Positions 43,898-51,679 of a DNA stretch of 64,000 nucleotides are shown piece after piece. The notes under the pieces are model-generated. The model did no database searches, was not told the origin of the DNA, and saw only the letters and a program-made list of their open reading frames with translations. Source of the stretch: Clostridia bacterium (GTDB lineage Bacteria > Bacillota > Clostridia > Oscillospirales > Acutalibacteraceae); contig JAFQBE010000020.1 of the NCBI GenBank assembly GCA_017416765.1, forward strand, positions 1 through 64,000, in the 5' to 3' direction. A program made the position numbers and the translations under genes. Each line of letters begins with the position of its first letter. The stretch's first letter is position 1.

Positions 43898-43931
43898 TTT
43901 TTTTACCTCCGCGTTAATTTATATTTTTTCA

Positions 43932-43960
43932 ATTATATCACTTTTAGAAGAATAATACAA
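43932..43960 (-). promoter_or_regulatory. Promoter of the second GPH symporter gene
   Basis: On the minus strand TTGTAT (43960-43955), 17-nt spacer and TATAAT (43937-43932), about 35 nt before the GTG start. Confidence 0.6.
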
Positions 43961-43991
43961 GTAAAGTTGAATATTTAATATATTATTTTGC

Positions 43992-45341
43992 TCACATATG
44001 TTCGAGTGTTTTATCGACTGCTTGTTCGATAGCAACTGTTTCACAGCCCATAATCGAAGTATGTATTTTGCCGTTTATCGGCTTTTTCCAGTATTCATCA
44101 ATGCCGTCAATCGTGTTTCTCATACCAAGCACAGAGCCTACGGTTGCGCCGTTGCAATCGGTATCAAAAGCCATGCCTACGGCGATGCATATTGACTTGC
44201 CAAAATCACCTTCGCCGTAAAGCAGTGCAGCGGCAACAATCATAGCGTTTGAAATTGTATGACACCAGCCATGGTCGGTATGCTCATCGTAAGCCGCGTG
44301 AATAATATCAAAGCATTCGTCAACCGTAACCCCGTTTTTATATCCGTCAACAATTTTCATTACGGCTTCATAAAGCCTTGAAGTTTCAGGAATCTGGGCA
44401 AGACCGCCGAGAATAATATCCTCAATGCTGTCTGTAACGGCGGCGCAAGCAATCATAGCGGAAGCAAACATTTCACCGTAAATGCCGTTTTTGGTGTGAG
44501 AAATGCAGGCATCGTTAAATGCCATTTCTGCCGCTTTTTCAGGTTTACCGGGGTTGATATAGCCGAAATAATCGCCGCGTATTTGTGCCCCTATCCATTC
44601 ACGGGCTACATTTTTATACACAGCAGACGAAGGCGGTACAATTCCGTTTGTAAAGTTGATATATGCAGTTCTTTCAGCAGTAAAATAAGAAGTTACAGGC
44701 TGATATTTAAGCCAGACCGAAGCAACATCTTCAGGTTCAAAGTCGCGATCAAATTCTTCTACCAGCCTTTGCGCAAGGACAACATAGTTTGTATCGTCAT
44801 CAACCGGCATACCGTCAACAGTATCGGCATAGCATTTGTTTCTCAGCCAGAATTTATAATGTGAACAAACCTCCTCGGTAATATCTGAAGACAGAATATA
44901 TCTGTGCATGGGATAATTTCCAGTTTCTTTAAGCAACGGAATCAGCTCATCGCTTCTGATACATTCTATAGGTTTACCGAGCAAACAACCGCAGGCTCTT
45001 CCCGTCCATGCACCGAGAAGCTTTTTACGAAGTGTTTCTTTATCGGGCATGGCACACTCAAACTCATGCGGCTTACGTAGTGCTTTAATTGCTTTTAGCT
45101 CGGAAGGTTCCTCGTATGCATAGCCTTTTTTTATGTCTGCATGGAGCACAATATCAAAAAGCACGTCACTTAGCCTTGCTTTATATTCGCTGTTTTTAAG
45201 CGAAGAAACAGCTTCGAAAACAGCTTTGTACTTTTCAATATCAAGCCCTTCTTCAACAGACTGAACATATTCCTTCATTAAATCTGAAGAGTAACCGTTA
45301 AAGCCGTCAGCGTTGTTATAATCAATTTTGATTTTTTCCAT
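43992..45341 (-). CDS. ADP-ribosylglycohydrolase-family protein
   Basis: 449 aa. An N-terminal extension of about 95 residues (SSDLMKEYVQSVEEG) precedes the ADP-ribosylglycohydrolase domain, which starts at LLGAWTGRACGCLLGKPIE. Metal-binding acidic clusters are GMPVDDDTNYVVLAQ and AFDTDCNGATVGSVLG, both needed for Mg2+ in the family. Classic members remove ADP-ribose from Arg or process dinitrogenase reductase, but many clostridial genes of this long type sit in carbohydrate loci and probably act on N- or O-glycosides. AGAGGTGAT precedes ATG 45341. It may be co-transcribed with the symporter gene 94 nt downstream. Confidence 0.87.
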   Translation of the reverse strand: MEKIKIDYNNADGFNGYSSDLMKEYVQSVEEGLDIEKYKAVFEAVSSLKNSEYKARLSDVLFDIVLHADIKKGYAYEEPSELKAIKALRKPHEFECAMPDKETLRKKLLGAWTGRACGCLLGKPIECIRSDELIPLLKETGNYPMHRYILSSDITEEVCSHYKFWLRNKCYADTVDGMPVDDDTNYVVLAQRLVEEFDRDFEPEDVASVWLKYQPVTSYFTAERTAYINFTNGIVPPSSAVYKNVAREWIGAQIRGDYFGYINPGKPEKAAEMAFNDACISHTKNGIYGEMFASAMIACAAVTDSIEDIILGGLAQIPETSRLYEAVMKIVDGYKNGVTVDECFDIIHAAYDEHTDHGWCHTISNAMIVAAALLYGEGDFGKSICIAVGMAFDTDCNGATVGSVLGMRNTIDGIDEYWKKPINGKIHTSIMGCETVAIEQAVDKTLEHM

Positions 45342-45466
45342 ATTATATCACCTCTGAATTTTATAATATCACAACTAATCCATTTTGAAAAGAGCAACAA
45401 TCAATACTTTGAGCAAATTACCTATTTATGTAAATATAATTTTCAAGTCTTTATTTTAAGTGTACA

Positions 45467-45495
45467 TTGACTTTTTTTAATTATAGTATTAAAAT
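45467..45495 (+). promoter_or_regulatory. Promoter of proS
   Basis: TTGACT (45467-45472), 17-nt spacer and TAAAAT (45490-45495). The leader before ATG 45525 can only be about 20 nt, so no T-box or other riboswitch fits. Confidence 0.7.
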
Positions 45496-45524
45496 AAATC
45501 CATATGTATTGGAGGTAAAGAACT

Positions 45525-47240
45525 ATGAAACTTGATAAGCTCGTCGGCGAGCGATTTAAAGAAAGACCGTCCGACTGTGTTATTGACAGCCATGCGCTCA
45601 CAGTCAGAGGCGGCTACATAAAGAATGTTGCGAACGGAATTTATTCTTCCTTCCCTCCCCTTCGCAGAATTACAAAGAAAATTGAACAGATAATAAGAGA
45701 AGAAATGGATGCTATCGACGGTCAGGAGGTTCAGTTCCCTGTTGTTATGCCCGCTTCACTTTGGGAGGAATCCGGCAGATATTCATCCATTGGCAGTGAG
45801 CTTGTACGCTTTACGGACAGAAACAAGGCTCCCCTTGTTCTCGGCATGACACATGAAGAGGCTGCCGTACAGCTTGTACGCGAATATGCAAACAGCTACC
45901 AGAAGTACCCCTTCATGATTTACCAGATTCAGACAAAATTCCGCGACGAAGGCAGACCAAGAGCAGGTCTTATCCGCGTACGCGAATTTACAATGAAGGA
46001 CGCATATTCCTTCCACACCTCACAGGAGGATTTGGAAGAATACTACCAGAAGTGTTACGATGCTTACAACCGCATTTTTGCACGCTGCGGCATTCCCGAG
46101 GTTGTAACCGTTAAATCTGACTCAGGTATGATGGGCGGCAGCGTAAGCCACGAATACATGCTTCTCACCCCGGTTGGTGAAGACAGCATTGCTGTTTGCT
46201 CCGAGTGCGATTTCAGAGCTAACATTGAGGCTGCGACCTGCATCGTTGAAAACGAAGCAGATGCTGTACTTGAAGAACTGACAAAGGTTCACACACCCGA
46301 TATCCACACAATTGAAGATATATGCAATTTCCTTAATTCTCCGCTTGAAAAATCCTGCAAGGCGGTTGTATACCAGAGAAATGCAGACGATACTTATATT
46401 GTTGCCTTTGTACGCGGCGACCTTGAAGTAAACGAAACAAAGCTGCGCAACACAGTTGGCTGCGACATTCACCCGGCAGAAATCGTTGACGGCTGCGGTC
46501 TTTTTGCAGGCTTTATCGGTCCGTACAATATGGACGAAAGAATTACCGTAATTATCGACGGCTCACTCAAGGGTGCAACCAACCTTTCCTGCGGCGCAAA
46601 CGAGATTGACTACCACTACACAGGTCTTAACATTGAACGCGACCTTGGCGAAGTTACCTACTGCGATGTTGCCGCAATCAAGAACGGCGGCATCTGCCCG
46701 CAGTGCGGCAAGCACAGCGTAAATATTTCCCGCGGTATTGAGGTTGGTAACATATTCCAGCTCGGCACAAAATACACAAAGGCTATGGATATGCAGTACC
46801 TCGACAGCAACGGCAAGGCACAGTACCCGATTATGGGCTGCTACGGCATTGGTGTAGGCAGACTTGCCGCAAGCGTATGCGAAGCATACCACGACGAATA
46901 TGGTCCCATCTGGCCGATGGCTATTGCCCCGTGGCAGGTTCACCTTTGCTGTATGAGAGCGGACAACGCAGAAGCTAAGGCTTGCGCAGATAAGCTCTAC
47001 AACGAAATGCAGGCAAACGGCATTGAGGTTATTTATGATGACAGAAGCGTCAGCGCAGGTGTCATGTTCTCGGATGCTGACCTTATCGGTGTACCGCTTC
47101 GCGTAATTGCAAGCCCGAGAAACCTTAAAGACGGCGTTTGCGAAATCGTTTCAAGAGATAAGAGCATATCAATGAAAACACCCATTGAAGATGTATTAAG
47201 CACTGTAAAAGAGCTTATTGCAAAGATGATGAAAAACTGA
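45525..47240 (+). CDS. proS: Prolyl-tRNA synthetase (bacterial type)
   Basis: 571 aa, class II synthetase. Motif 1 region is GIYSSFPPLRRITKKIEQII, motif 2 contains FRDEGRPRAGLIRVREFTMKD, and motif 3 is YPIMGCYGIGVGRLAASV. An inserted YbaK-like editing domain lies at about 230-385 (SCKAVVYQRNADDTYIVAFV), which hydrolyses Ala-tRNA(Pro). The anticodon-binding domain ends the protein. GGAGG lies 8 nt before the ATG. The spacing to ktrB (24 nt) suggests co-transcription with the potassium-uptake genes. Confidence 0.97.
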   Translation: MKLDKLVGERFKERPSDCVIDSHALTVRGGYIKNVANGIYSSFPPLRRITKKIEQIIREEMDAIDGQEVQFPVVMPASLWEESGRYSSIGSELVRFTDRNKAPLVLGMTHEEAAVQLVREYANSYQKYPFMIYQIQTKFRDEGRPRAGLIRVREFTMKDAYSFHTSQEDLEEYYQKCYDAYNRIFARCGIPEVVTVKSDSGMMGGSVSHEYMLLTPVGEDSIAVCSECDFRANIEAATCIVENEADAVLEELTKVHTPDIHTIEDICNFLNSPLEKSCKAVVYQRNADDTYIVAFVRGDLEVNETKLRNTVGCDIHPAEIVDGCGLFAGFIGPYNMDERITVIIDGSLKGATNLSCGANEIDYHYTGLNIERDLGEVTYCDVAAIKNGGICPQCGKHSVNISRGIEVGNIFQLGTKYTKAMDMQYLDSNGKAQYPIMGCYGIGVGRLAASVCEAYHDEYGPIWPMAIAPWQVHLCCMRADNAEAKACADKLYNEMQANGIEVIYDDRSVSAGVMFSDADLIGVPLRVIASPRNLKDGVCEIVSRDKSISMKTPIEDVLSTVKELIAKMMKN

Positions 47241-47264
47241 ATTTAATATTAAGGAGAGCGCATT

Positions 47265-48614
47265 TTGAGAAAGCTGTCGGGTAAAAAGAAAAAATTAACC
47301 TACACGCAGATAATTGCGCTCTTTTTTGCTGCCGCAATTGTGCTTGGAACAATACTTTTGAGCTTGCCCATAGCATCAAAATCACGCGAATGTACTCCCC
47401 TGCTTGACTGTATGTTCACCGCAACAAGCGCAACCTGCGTTACGGGACTGATTGTTTATGACACCTTTACGCATTGGTCGCTGTTCGGTCAGAGTGTTAT
47501 AATCGCGCTGATTCAGATAGGCGGTCTTGGCATAATGACGGTTATAACAATGTTCTCCGTATTTTTAAAGCGAAAAATAAGCCAGTACGAACGAAAGCTG
47601 TTAATGCAATCCGCAGGTACGATACGGACAAACGGTGTAATAAAGCTGCTCAAACGAATTGTAACCGGTACATTTATTTTTGAGGGAATCGGTGCGGCAG
47701 TGCTTGCAACAAGGTTCTGCCCAGAATTCGGACTTATAAAGGGTATTTATTATTCGGTTTTTCATGCCGTTTCGGCGTTTTGCAACGCAGGCTTTGACCT
47801 TATGGGTTGTTACGGAGAATTTTCTTCGCTGACACCGTTTTACAACGATGCGGTAGTAAGTATAACAATCACTTTGCTTATAATAATCGGCGGCATAGGC
47901 TTCCTTGTATGGGAAGATATGCTTGAACACAAATTTAAACTGAAAAACTATTCCCTTCACTCAAAAATAGTTCTTGTTACAACTGCTGTATTACTGCTTG
48001 GCGGATGGATTATACTGTTTATTACGGAAAGAAATGACAGCATGGCAGGATTCACCCTTGGTGAAAGATTATTAGCTTCTCTGTTTCAATCATCTTCGGC
48101 AAGAACAGCAGGTTTTAATACGGTACCGCTCAATAAACTTTCAGGTGCGGGACTGATGACAATGATTTTCCTGATGTTTATAGGCGGCAGCCCTGCTTCA
48201 ACAGCAGGCGGCGTTAAAACAACAACTGTTGCCGTACTGATTATTGAGCTGATAGCCGTTGCAAAGGGTGAAAAGCACGCTACCGTTTTCAAGCGCAGAC
48301 TTGAAGAAGATACGGTAAAAAAATCCGGTGCAATTATTACCGTATATGTGCTTGCAATAATATTTGCAGTTATAGCTATCTGCGCTGTTGAACATTTACC
48401 GCTCAACGATGTAACCTTTGAGGTTGTTTCGGCTGCGGCAACGGTAGGTCTGACTACCGGCATAACTTCAACGCTTTCTCCCGTTTCGCACATAATCCTG
48501 ATGCTTTTAATGTACGGCGGCAGGCTTGGCGGACTAACGCTGATGATAGCCTTTGCGCAAAAGGAAGAAATACCGAACCTTGTAAGACCGACTGAAAAAA
48601 TCCAGATAGGATAA
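47265..48614 (+). CDS. ktrB: Potassium uptake protein KtrB (TrkH family)
   Basis: 449 aa. Four membrane-pore-membrane units typical of TrkH/KtrB. The pore loops are TATSATCVTGLIVYDTF, SAFCNAGFDLMG, SARTAGFNTVPL and AAATVGLTTGITS, each with the filter glycine. It forms the Na+/K+ translocation channel and needs the KtrA ring for control. The start is TTG 47265 with AAGGAG 8 nt upstream, the only site with a good ribosome signal. It is followed by ktrA after 9 nt and preceded by proS. Confidence 0.95.
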   Translation: MRKLSGKKKKLTYTQIIALFFAAAIVLGTILLSLPIASKSRECTPLLDCMFTATSATCVTGLIVYDTFTHWSLFGQSVIIALIQIGGLGIMTVITMFSVFLKRKISQYERKLLMQSAGTIRTNGVIKLLKRIVTGTFIFEGIGAAVLATRFCPEFGLIKGIYYSVFHAVSAFCNAGFDLMGCYGEFSSLTPFYNDAVVSITITLLIIIGGIGFLVWEDMLEHKFKLKNYSLHSKIVLVTTAVLLLGGWIILFITERNDSMAGFTLGERLLASLFQSSSARTAGFNTVPLNKLSGAGLMTMIFLMFIGGSPASTAGGVKTTTVAVLIIELIAVAKGEKHATVFKRRLEEDTVKKSGAIITVYVLAIIFAVIAICAVEHLPLNDVTFEVVSAAATVGLTTGITSTLSPVSHIILMLLMYGGRLGGLTLMIAFAQKEEIPNLVRPTEKIQIG

Positions 48615-48623
48615 GGTGACAAT

Positions 48624-49292
48624 ATGAAAAGTGTACTTGTAATAGGTATGGGCCGTTTCGGCAAACACCTTGCAGAAAAAATGCAGCAGCTTGGCAACGA
48701 TGTTATGATAGTTGACCGAAATGCTTCAAAAATCGAAGAACTTGCATCAAAATTTACTGATTCATATATCGGCGACTGTACAAACGAAGGCACAATGCGA
48801 GCACTTGGTGTAAACAACTTTGATGTGTGCTTTGTATGTATAGGTGAGAATTTCCAATCATCGCTTGAAATTACCGCTTTACTTAACGACCTTGGTGCAA
48901 AATATATTGTTGCTAAGGGCAACCGCGACATTCAGGCACGCTTTTTAAAAAGTGCAGGTGCGGCAGAGGTTGTTTACCCCGAACGCGAAATAGCGGAAAA
49001 CCTTGCAATCCGCTTTAATTCGGACAATATTTACGACTGCATAGAGCTTACTGCCGACTATTCAATATTTGAAATACCCGTGCTTGAAAGCTGGGTTGGC
49101 AAATCAATAATGGCGGTAAATGTCAGACGCGATTACCACATAAACATAATTGCAATAAAGAAAGACGAAGTGCTTAACCCTGTACCCGGCGGCGATTATG
49201 TGTTTGCGGTAGATGACCATTTAGTCGTAATCGGCAAGGCTTCGGACATATTCAGGCTTTCATCCAAGGTAAAGGATAAAAAAAGAAAATAA
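48624..49292 (+). CDS. ktrA: Potassium uptake regulatory subunit KtrA (RCK protein)
   Basis: 222 aa. The N-terminal RCK domain starts VLVIGMGRFGKHLAEKM (GxGxxG nucleotide site) and has VDRN at the end of strand 2, where ATP/ADP or NAD binds. The RCK_C domain (about 140-222, EIPVLESWVGKSIM) is the c-di-AMP-binding region in relatives. It forms an octameric ring on KtrB and gates it by nucleotide. Stop followed by a strong hairpin at 49306. A gdpP gene (c-di-AMP hydrolase) lies a few kb away. Confidence 0.95.
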   Translation: MKSVLVIGMGRFGKHLAEKMQQLGNDVMIVDRNASKIEELASKFTDSYIGDCTNEGTMRALGVNNFDVCFVCIGENFQSSLEITALLNDLGAKYIVAKGNRDIQARFLKSAGAAEVVYPEREIAENLAIRFNSDNIYDCIELTADYSIFEIPVLESWVGKSIMAVNVRRDYHINIIAIKKDEVLNPVPGGDYVFAVDDHLVVIGKASDIFRLSSKVKDKKRK

Positions 49293-49305
49293 GGCAAAAA
49301 ATTTC

Positions 49306-49339
49306 ACGCATACAGCAGGACTGCTGTATGCGTGTTTTG
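49306..49339. terminator. Bidirectional intrinsic terminator after ktrA
   Basis: ACGCATACAGCAG (49306-49318) and CTGCTGTATGCGT (49321-49333) form a perfect 13-bp stem, followed by GTTTTG; AAAAAATTT upstream supplies the U tract for the minus-strand pseudokinase gene. Confidence 0.85.
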
Positions 49340-49347
49340 TTGTGCTA

Positions 49348-51171
49348 TCAGAATATCGGGAAACCGGGTATTACGGGGTTTGTAGGTGCTTCGGTGGGTG
49401 GAACGGTAGTCTGCGGAATCAGTGGTGAAGTTGCCGTTGGCTCTTCAACACCCTGCGACGGCTGTTCTTCTGCCGTTGTGGGTTCCTGCGGTTCAAACGG
49501 GTCAATTTCCGTTGAATTCTCTTCGGTGGGAAGCTCTTCCCATACAAGAAGCGTTACAGTAGTGCCCTTGGGATAGCTTGTGCCTGCAACCAAATCCACA
49601 ATGCCCTGAACTTCATTGCCGTTGTGTGTACCGTCATTCTCGACATATTCGCGCTTGACAAGGAACTTCCTTTCGTGGAGCTTCTCCTTAGCTTCTTCAT
49701 AATCCATACCGATTACATTGGGAAGCTCAAAATGCTCAATACCCTTGGAAACGGTAAGAACAATTTTTGTACCCTTGTTGACCTTTGTATTTGGCTGTAC
49801 GCTTTGGGCAAGAATTGTACCCTTTGTGTACTTATCGTGGTATTCTTCTATTTTCTCAAAGTTAAAGCTGCTTGTCCAATAAGGTGTTGCCATAACTTCG
49901 GAATAGTTGCGTTCGACAAACTTAGGAACATCAACCATTTCACTGCTTGTTGTAACCTCGGTTTCAGGCTCATCGACCGAAAGACCGAGCTTATCACCAG
50001 CAGCAAGCACAACAATCAGGAAAATAACAAGACCGATAATAGCCGTAATAAGTGCGGTTTTGATTACAAGAATTTTATTTTCAGCTATTATATTGCTGCT
50101 TTTTGCATTGCTTTTCGGTGCGGCTTTGGGAGCAGCAGGCTTTTTCTCTGCAGCCTTTTTTACAGGTGCGGGAACGGGTGCGGAATTAACAAAATCCGAA
50201 GCCGCCGCAACGGGAGAAGCTGAAAGCTCCGCACGCAGCTGTTCAACCGAACGTGTTCTATCCTCCGGCATAATCTGCAATGCGTTAATAAGACCGTTTA
50301 TAACATAAGCAGGCAGCTGTTCGGCAAATTTACCGGGAACCATGAGCCTGTCATTGGTAAGTCTTTCAGTAGCTTCAATCGGATCTGTGCCGATAAGTGC
50401 GCGGTAAAGCACAGCAGCAAAGGAATAAATATCGGTCCAAGCACCCTGTTCACCTTCAAAGCCGTACTGTTCAACAGCGGCATAGCCGGGGAAAAGCTGT
50501 GCAGTAAGCTCGCTGCGCGATGTGCGTGCCTGACTGATGCTGAAGCCGCCTATGCGCATTTTTCCGTCGCGTCCGATATGAAGTGTAACGGGAGAAATAC
50601 CGCGGTGAACTATGCCTGCGGTGTGAAGCATACCAAGGGTTGAAAGCACGGGCATGAACAGTCCCCTTGCCCTTTCCCATGTTATATAGCCTGCCTTTGT
50701 GCGCAGAAGATAATTGCGAAGGCTTATGCTTTCAACATATTCGAGTACAGCGTATGCGGTAAGGTTTTCTTCAAAAACATCGGTAACATTTTCCAATGCG
50801 GAAAGTCCGCTCATGCGGGCAAGCTTGCGCCAAAGCTCAAGGAAATCCGCCATACAGTCGTTAAAAGCGATTTCACAGCCCTGCATTACGCTAACCTGCT
50901 TTTCGCCCTCATTCCTGCTGCAAAGTGCATCGGGCAGGAATTCGCGAATTTTCACAGCCTTTGCATCGTTTATATCCCATGCAATATAGGTTGCACCGTC
51001 GCCGTTGTATTCAAGCAATCTGCCGATAATATATCGGCCTGCAACAACAGTACGCACGGCAAGATACGGCGCAGGCTGGTTTGTACCCTTTACAAACTTA
51101 CAGTGCGGACATACTGATTCACCGCCTGTATCACGCATACAGCCCATACATAAATTTTCGCTGTTTACCAT
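49348..51171 (-). CDS. Zinc-ribbon Ser/Thr pseudokinase with PASTA domains
   Basis: 607 aa. N-terminal zinc ribbon (Cys8, Cys11, Cys21, Cys24), kinase-like domain (about 45-310), low-complexity Ala/Pro/Lys linker, one membrane helix (about 368-390), two extracellular PASTA-like repeats (about 407-545; PNVIGMDYEEAKEKL is typical) and a Thr/Pro-rich end. In the kinase the ATP-Lys equivalent is kept (AVKI, Lys74), but HRDLKPxN is HRGISPVTL (His189, Gly191) and DFG is GFS at 209-211. Both catalytic and Mg2+-binding Asp are missing, so phosphotransfer is unlikely. PASTA repeats bind muropeptides, so it probably senses the wall. GGAG precedes ATG 51171. Confidence 0.85.
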   Translation of the reverse strand: MVNSENLCMGCMRDTGGESVCPHCKFVKGTNQPAPYLAVRTVVAGRYIIGRLLEYNGDGATYIAWDINDAKAVKIREFLPDALCSRNEGEKQVSVMQGCEIAFNDCMADFLELWRKLARMSGLSALENVTDVFEENLTAYAVLEYVESISLRNYLLRTKAGYITWERARGLFMPVLSTLGMLHTAGIVHRGISPVTLHIGRDGKMRIGGFSISQARTSRSELTAQLFPGYAAVEQYGFEGEQGAWTDIYSFAAVLYRALIGTDPIEATERLTNDRLMVPGKFAEQLPAYVINGLINALQIMPEDRTRSVEQLRAELSASPVAAASDFVNSAPVPAPVKKAAEKKPAAPKAAPKSNAKSSNIIAENKILVIKTALITAIIGLVIFLIVVLAAGDKLGLSVDEPETEVTTSSEMVDVPKFVERNYSEVMATPYWTSSFNFEKIEEYHDKYTKGTILAQSVQPNTKVNKGTKIVLTVSKGIEHFELPNVIGMDYEEAKEKLHERKFLVKREYVENDGTHNGNEVQGIVDLVAGTSYPKGTTVTLLVWEELPTEENSTEIDPFEPQEPTTAEEQPSQGVEEPTATSPLIPQTTVPPTEAPTNPVIPGFPIF

Positions 51172-51428
51172 AAAGAATTACTCCATTCTTTTCTCAAACA
51201 GAGAACAAGATTTCATAAAGTTTATTTTATCACTTTTTATGTCAATAGTCAAATAGTATATACTTTTGAAACTAAACTTGTGAAAGTTTAATAGACAATG
51301 CTTTATCTTTATGCTTGATGACCTTGAAAAGAATACGATATGTTACTTTTGTCAGGCGTTAAAAAGTAACCAAAAAAACTTTTGATATTCGCGCACTCCG
51401 CTACGGCTGACGACAGTAAATCCGCGAA

Positions 51429-51460
51429 GCAGCAGAACAAAAAAAGTTTTGTTCTGCTGC
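51429..51460. repeat. Perfect 14-bp inverted repeat (long hairpin)
   Basis: GCAGCAGAACAAAA (51429-51442) and TTTTGTTCTGCTGC (51447-51460) around AAAG. No T run follows on either strand, so it is not a standard terminator. Confidence 0.85.
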
Positions 51461-51639
51461 CATAACGGCTATTGTACTGGTATCTGAATTTTAAAGTTTA
51501 ATCTGTCGCCTACGGAACTTCGCTCGCATTAATGAGCAAGGTTTGTGTTCGTCAGCCTGCTTCGTTCAAACTAACGGCATATTCAGGATTTACGATATTC
51601 AAAATACTTTTCATCTTAAATACAAATACTGGTTCTATA

Positions 51640-51673
51640 AAATACGGGCGTTATTAAAAATAATAACACCCGA
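51640..51673 (-). terminator. Intrinsic terminator after gdpP
   Basis: CGGGCGTTATTA (51645-51656) pairs with TAATAACACCCG (51661-51672) with one wobble and an AAAA loop; on the minus strand TATTTTATAG follows. Confidence 0.75.
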
Positions 51674-51679
51674 AAAAAA

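Larger units (their letters stand above)
51172..51679. other. 508-bp gap rich in inverted repeats, no gene seen
   Basis: No ORF with a ribosome site. It contains GTTACTTTT/AAAAGTAAC arms (51342-51370), a long hairpin at 51429-51460, and GGCTGACGA (51405-51413) matching TCGTCAGCC (51549-51557), which would enclose the long hairpin. Local composition is more GC-rich than usual intergenic DNA here. The 51645-51672 hairpin belongs to gdpP. It could be a MITE-like repeat or a structured RNA. Confidence 0.6.

Noticed and set aside
45342-45524. Possible T-box riboswitch upstream of proS
   Set aside because: The consensus promoter at 45467-45495 leaves a leader of only about 20 nt; no T-box sequence is present.
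47241-47264. Possible c-di-AMP riboswitch before ktrB
   Set aside because: Only 24 nt separate it from proS, too short for a ydaO-type element.
51300-51640. Remnant protein-coding gene in the gap
   Set aside because: Stops in all frames, no ribosome site, and no recognisable peptide; inverted repeats explain it better.
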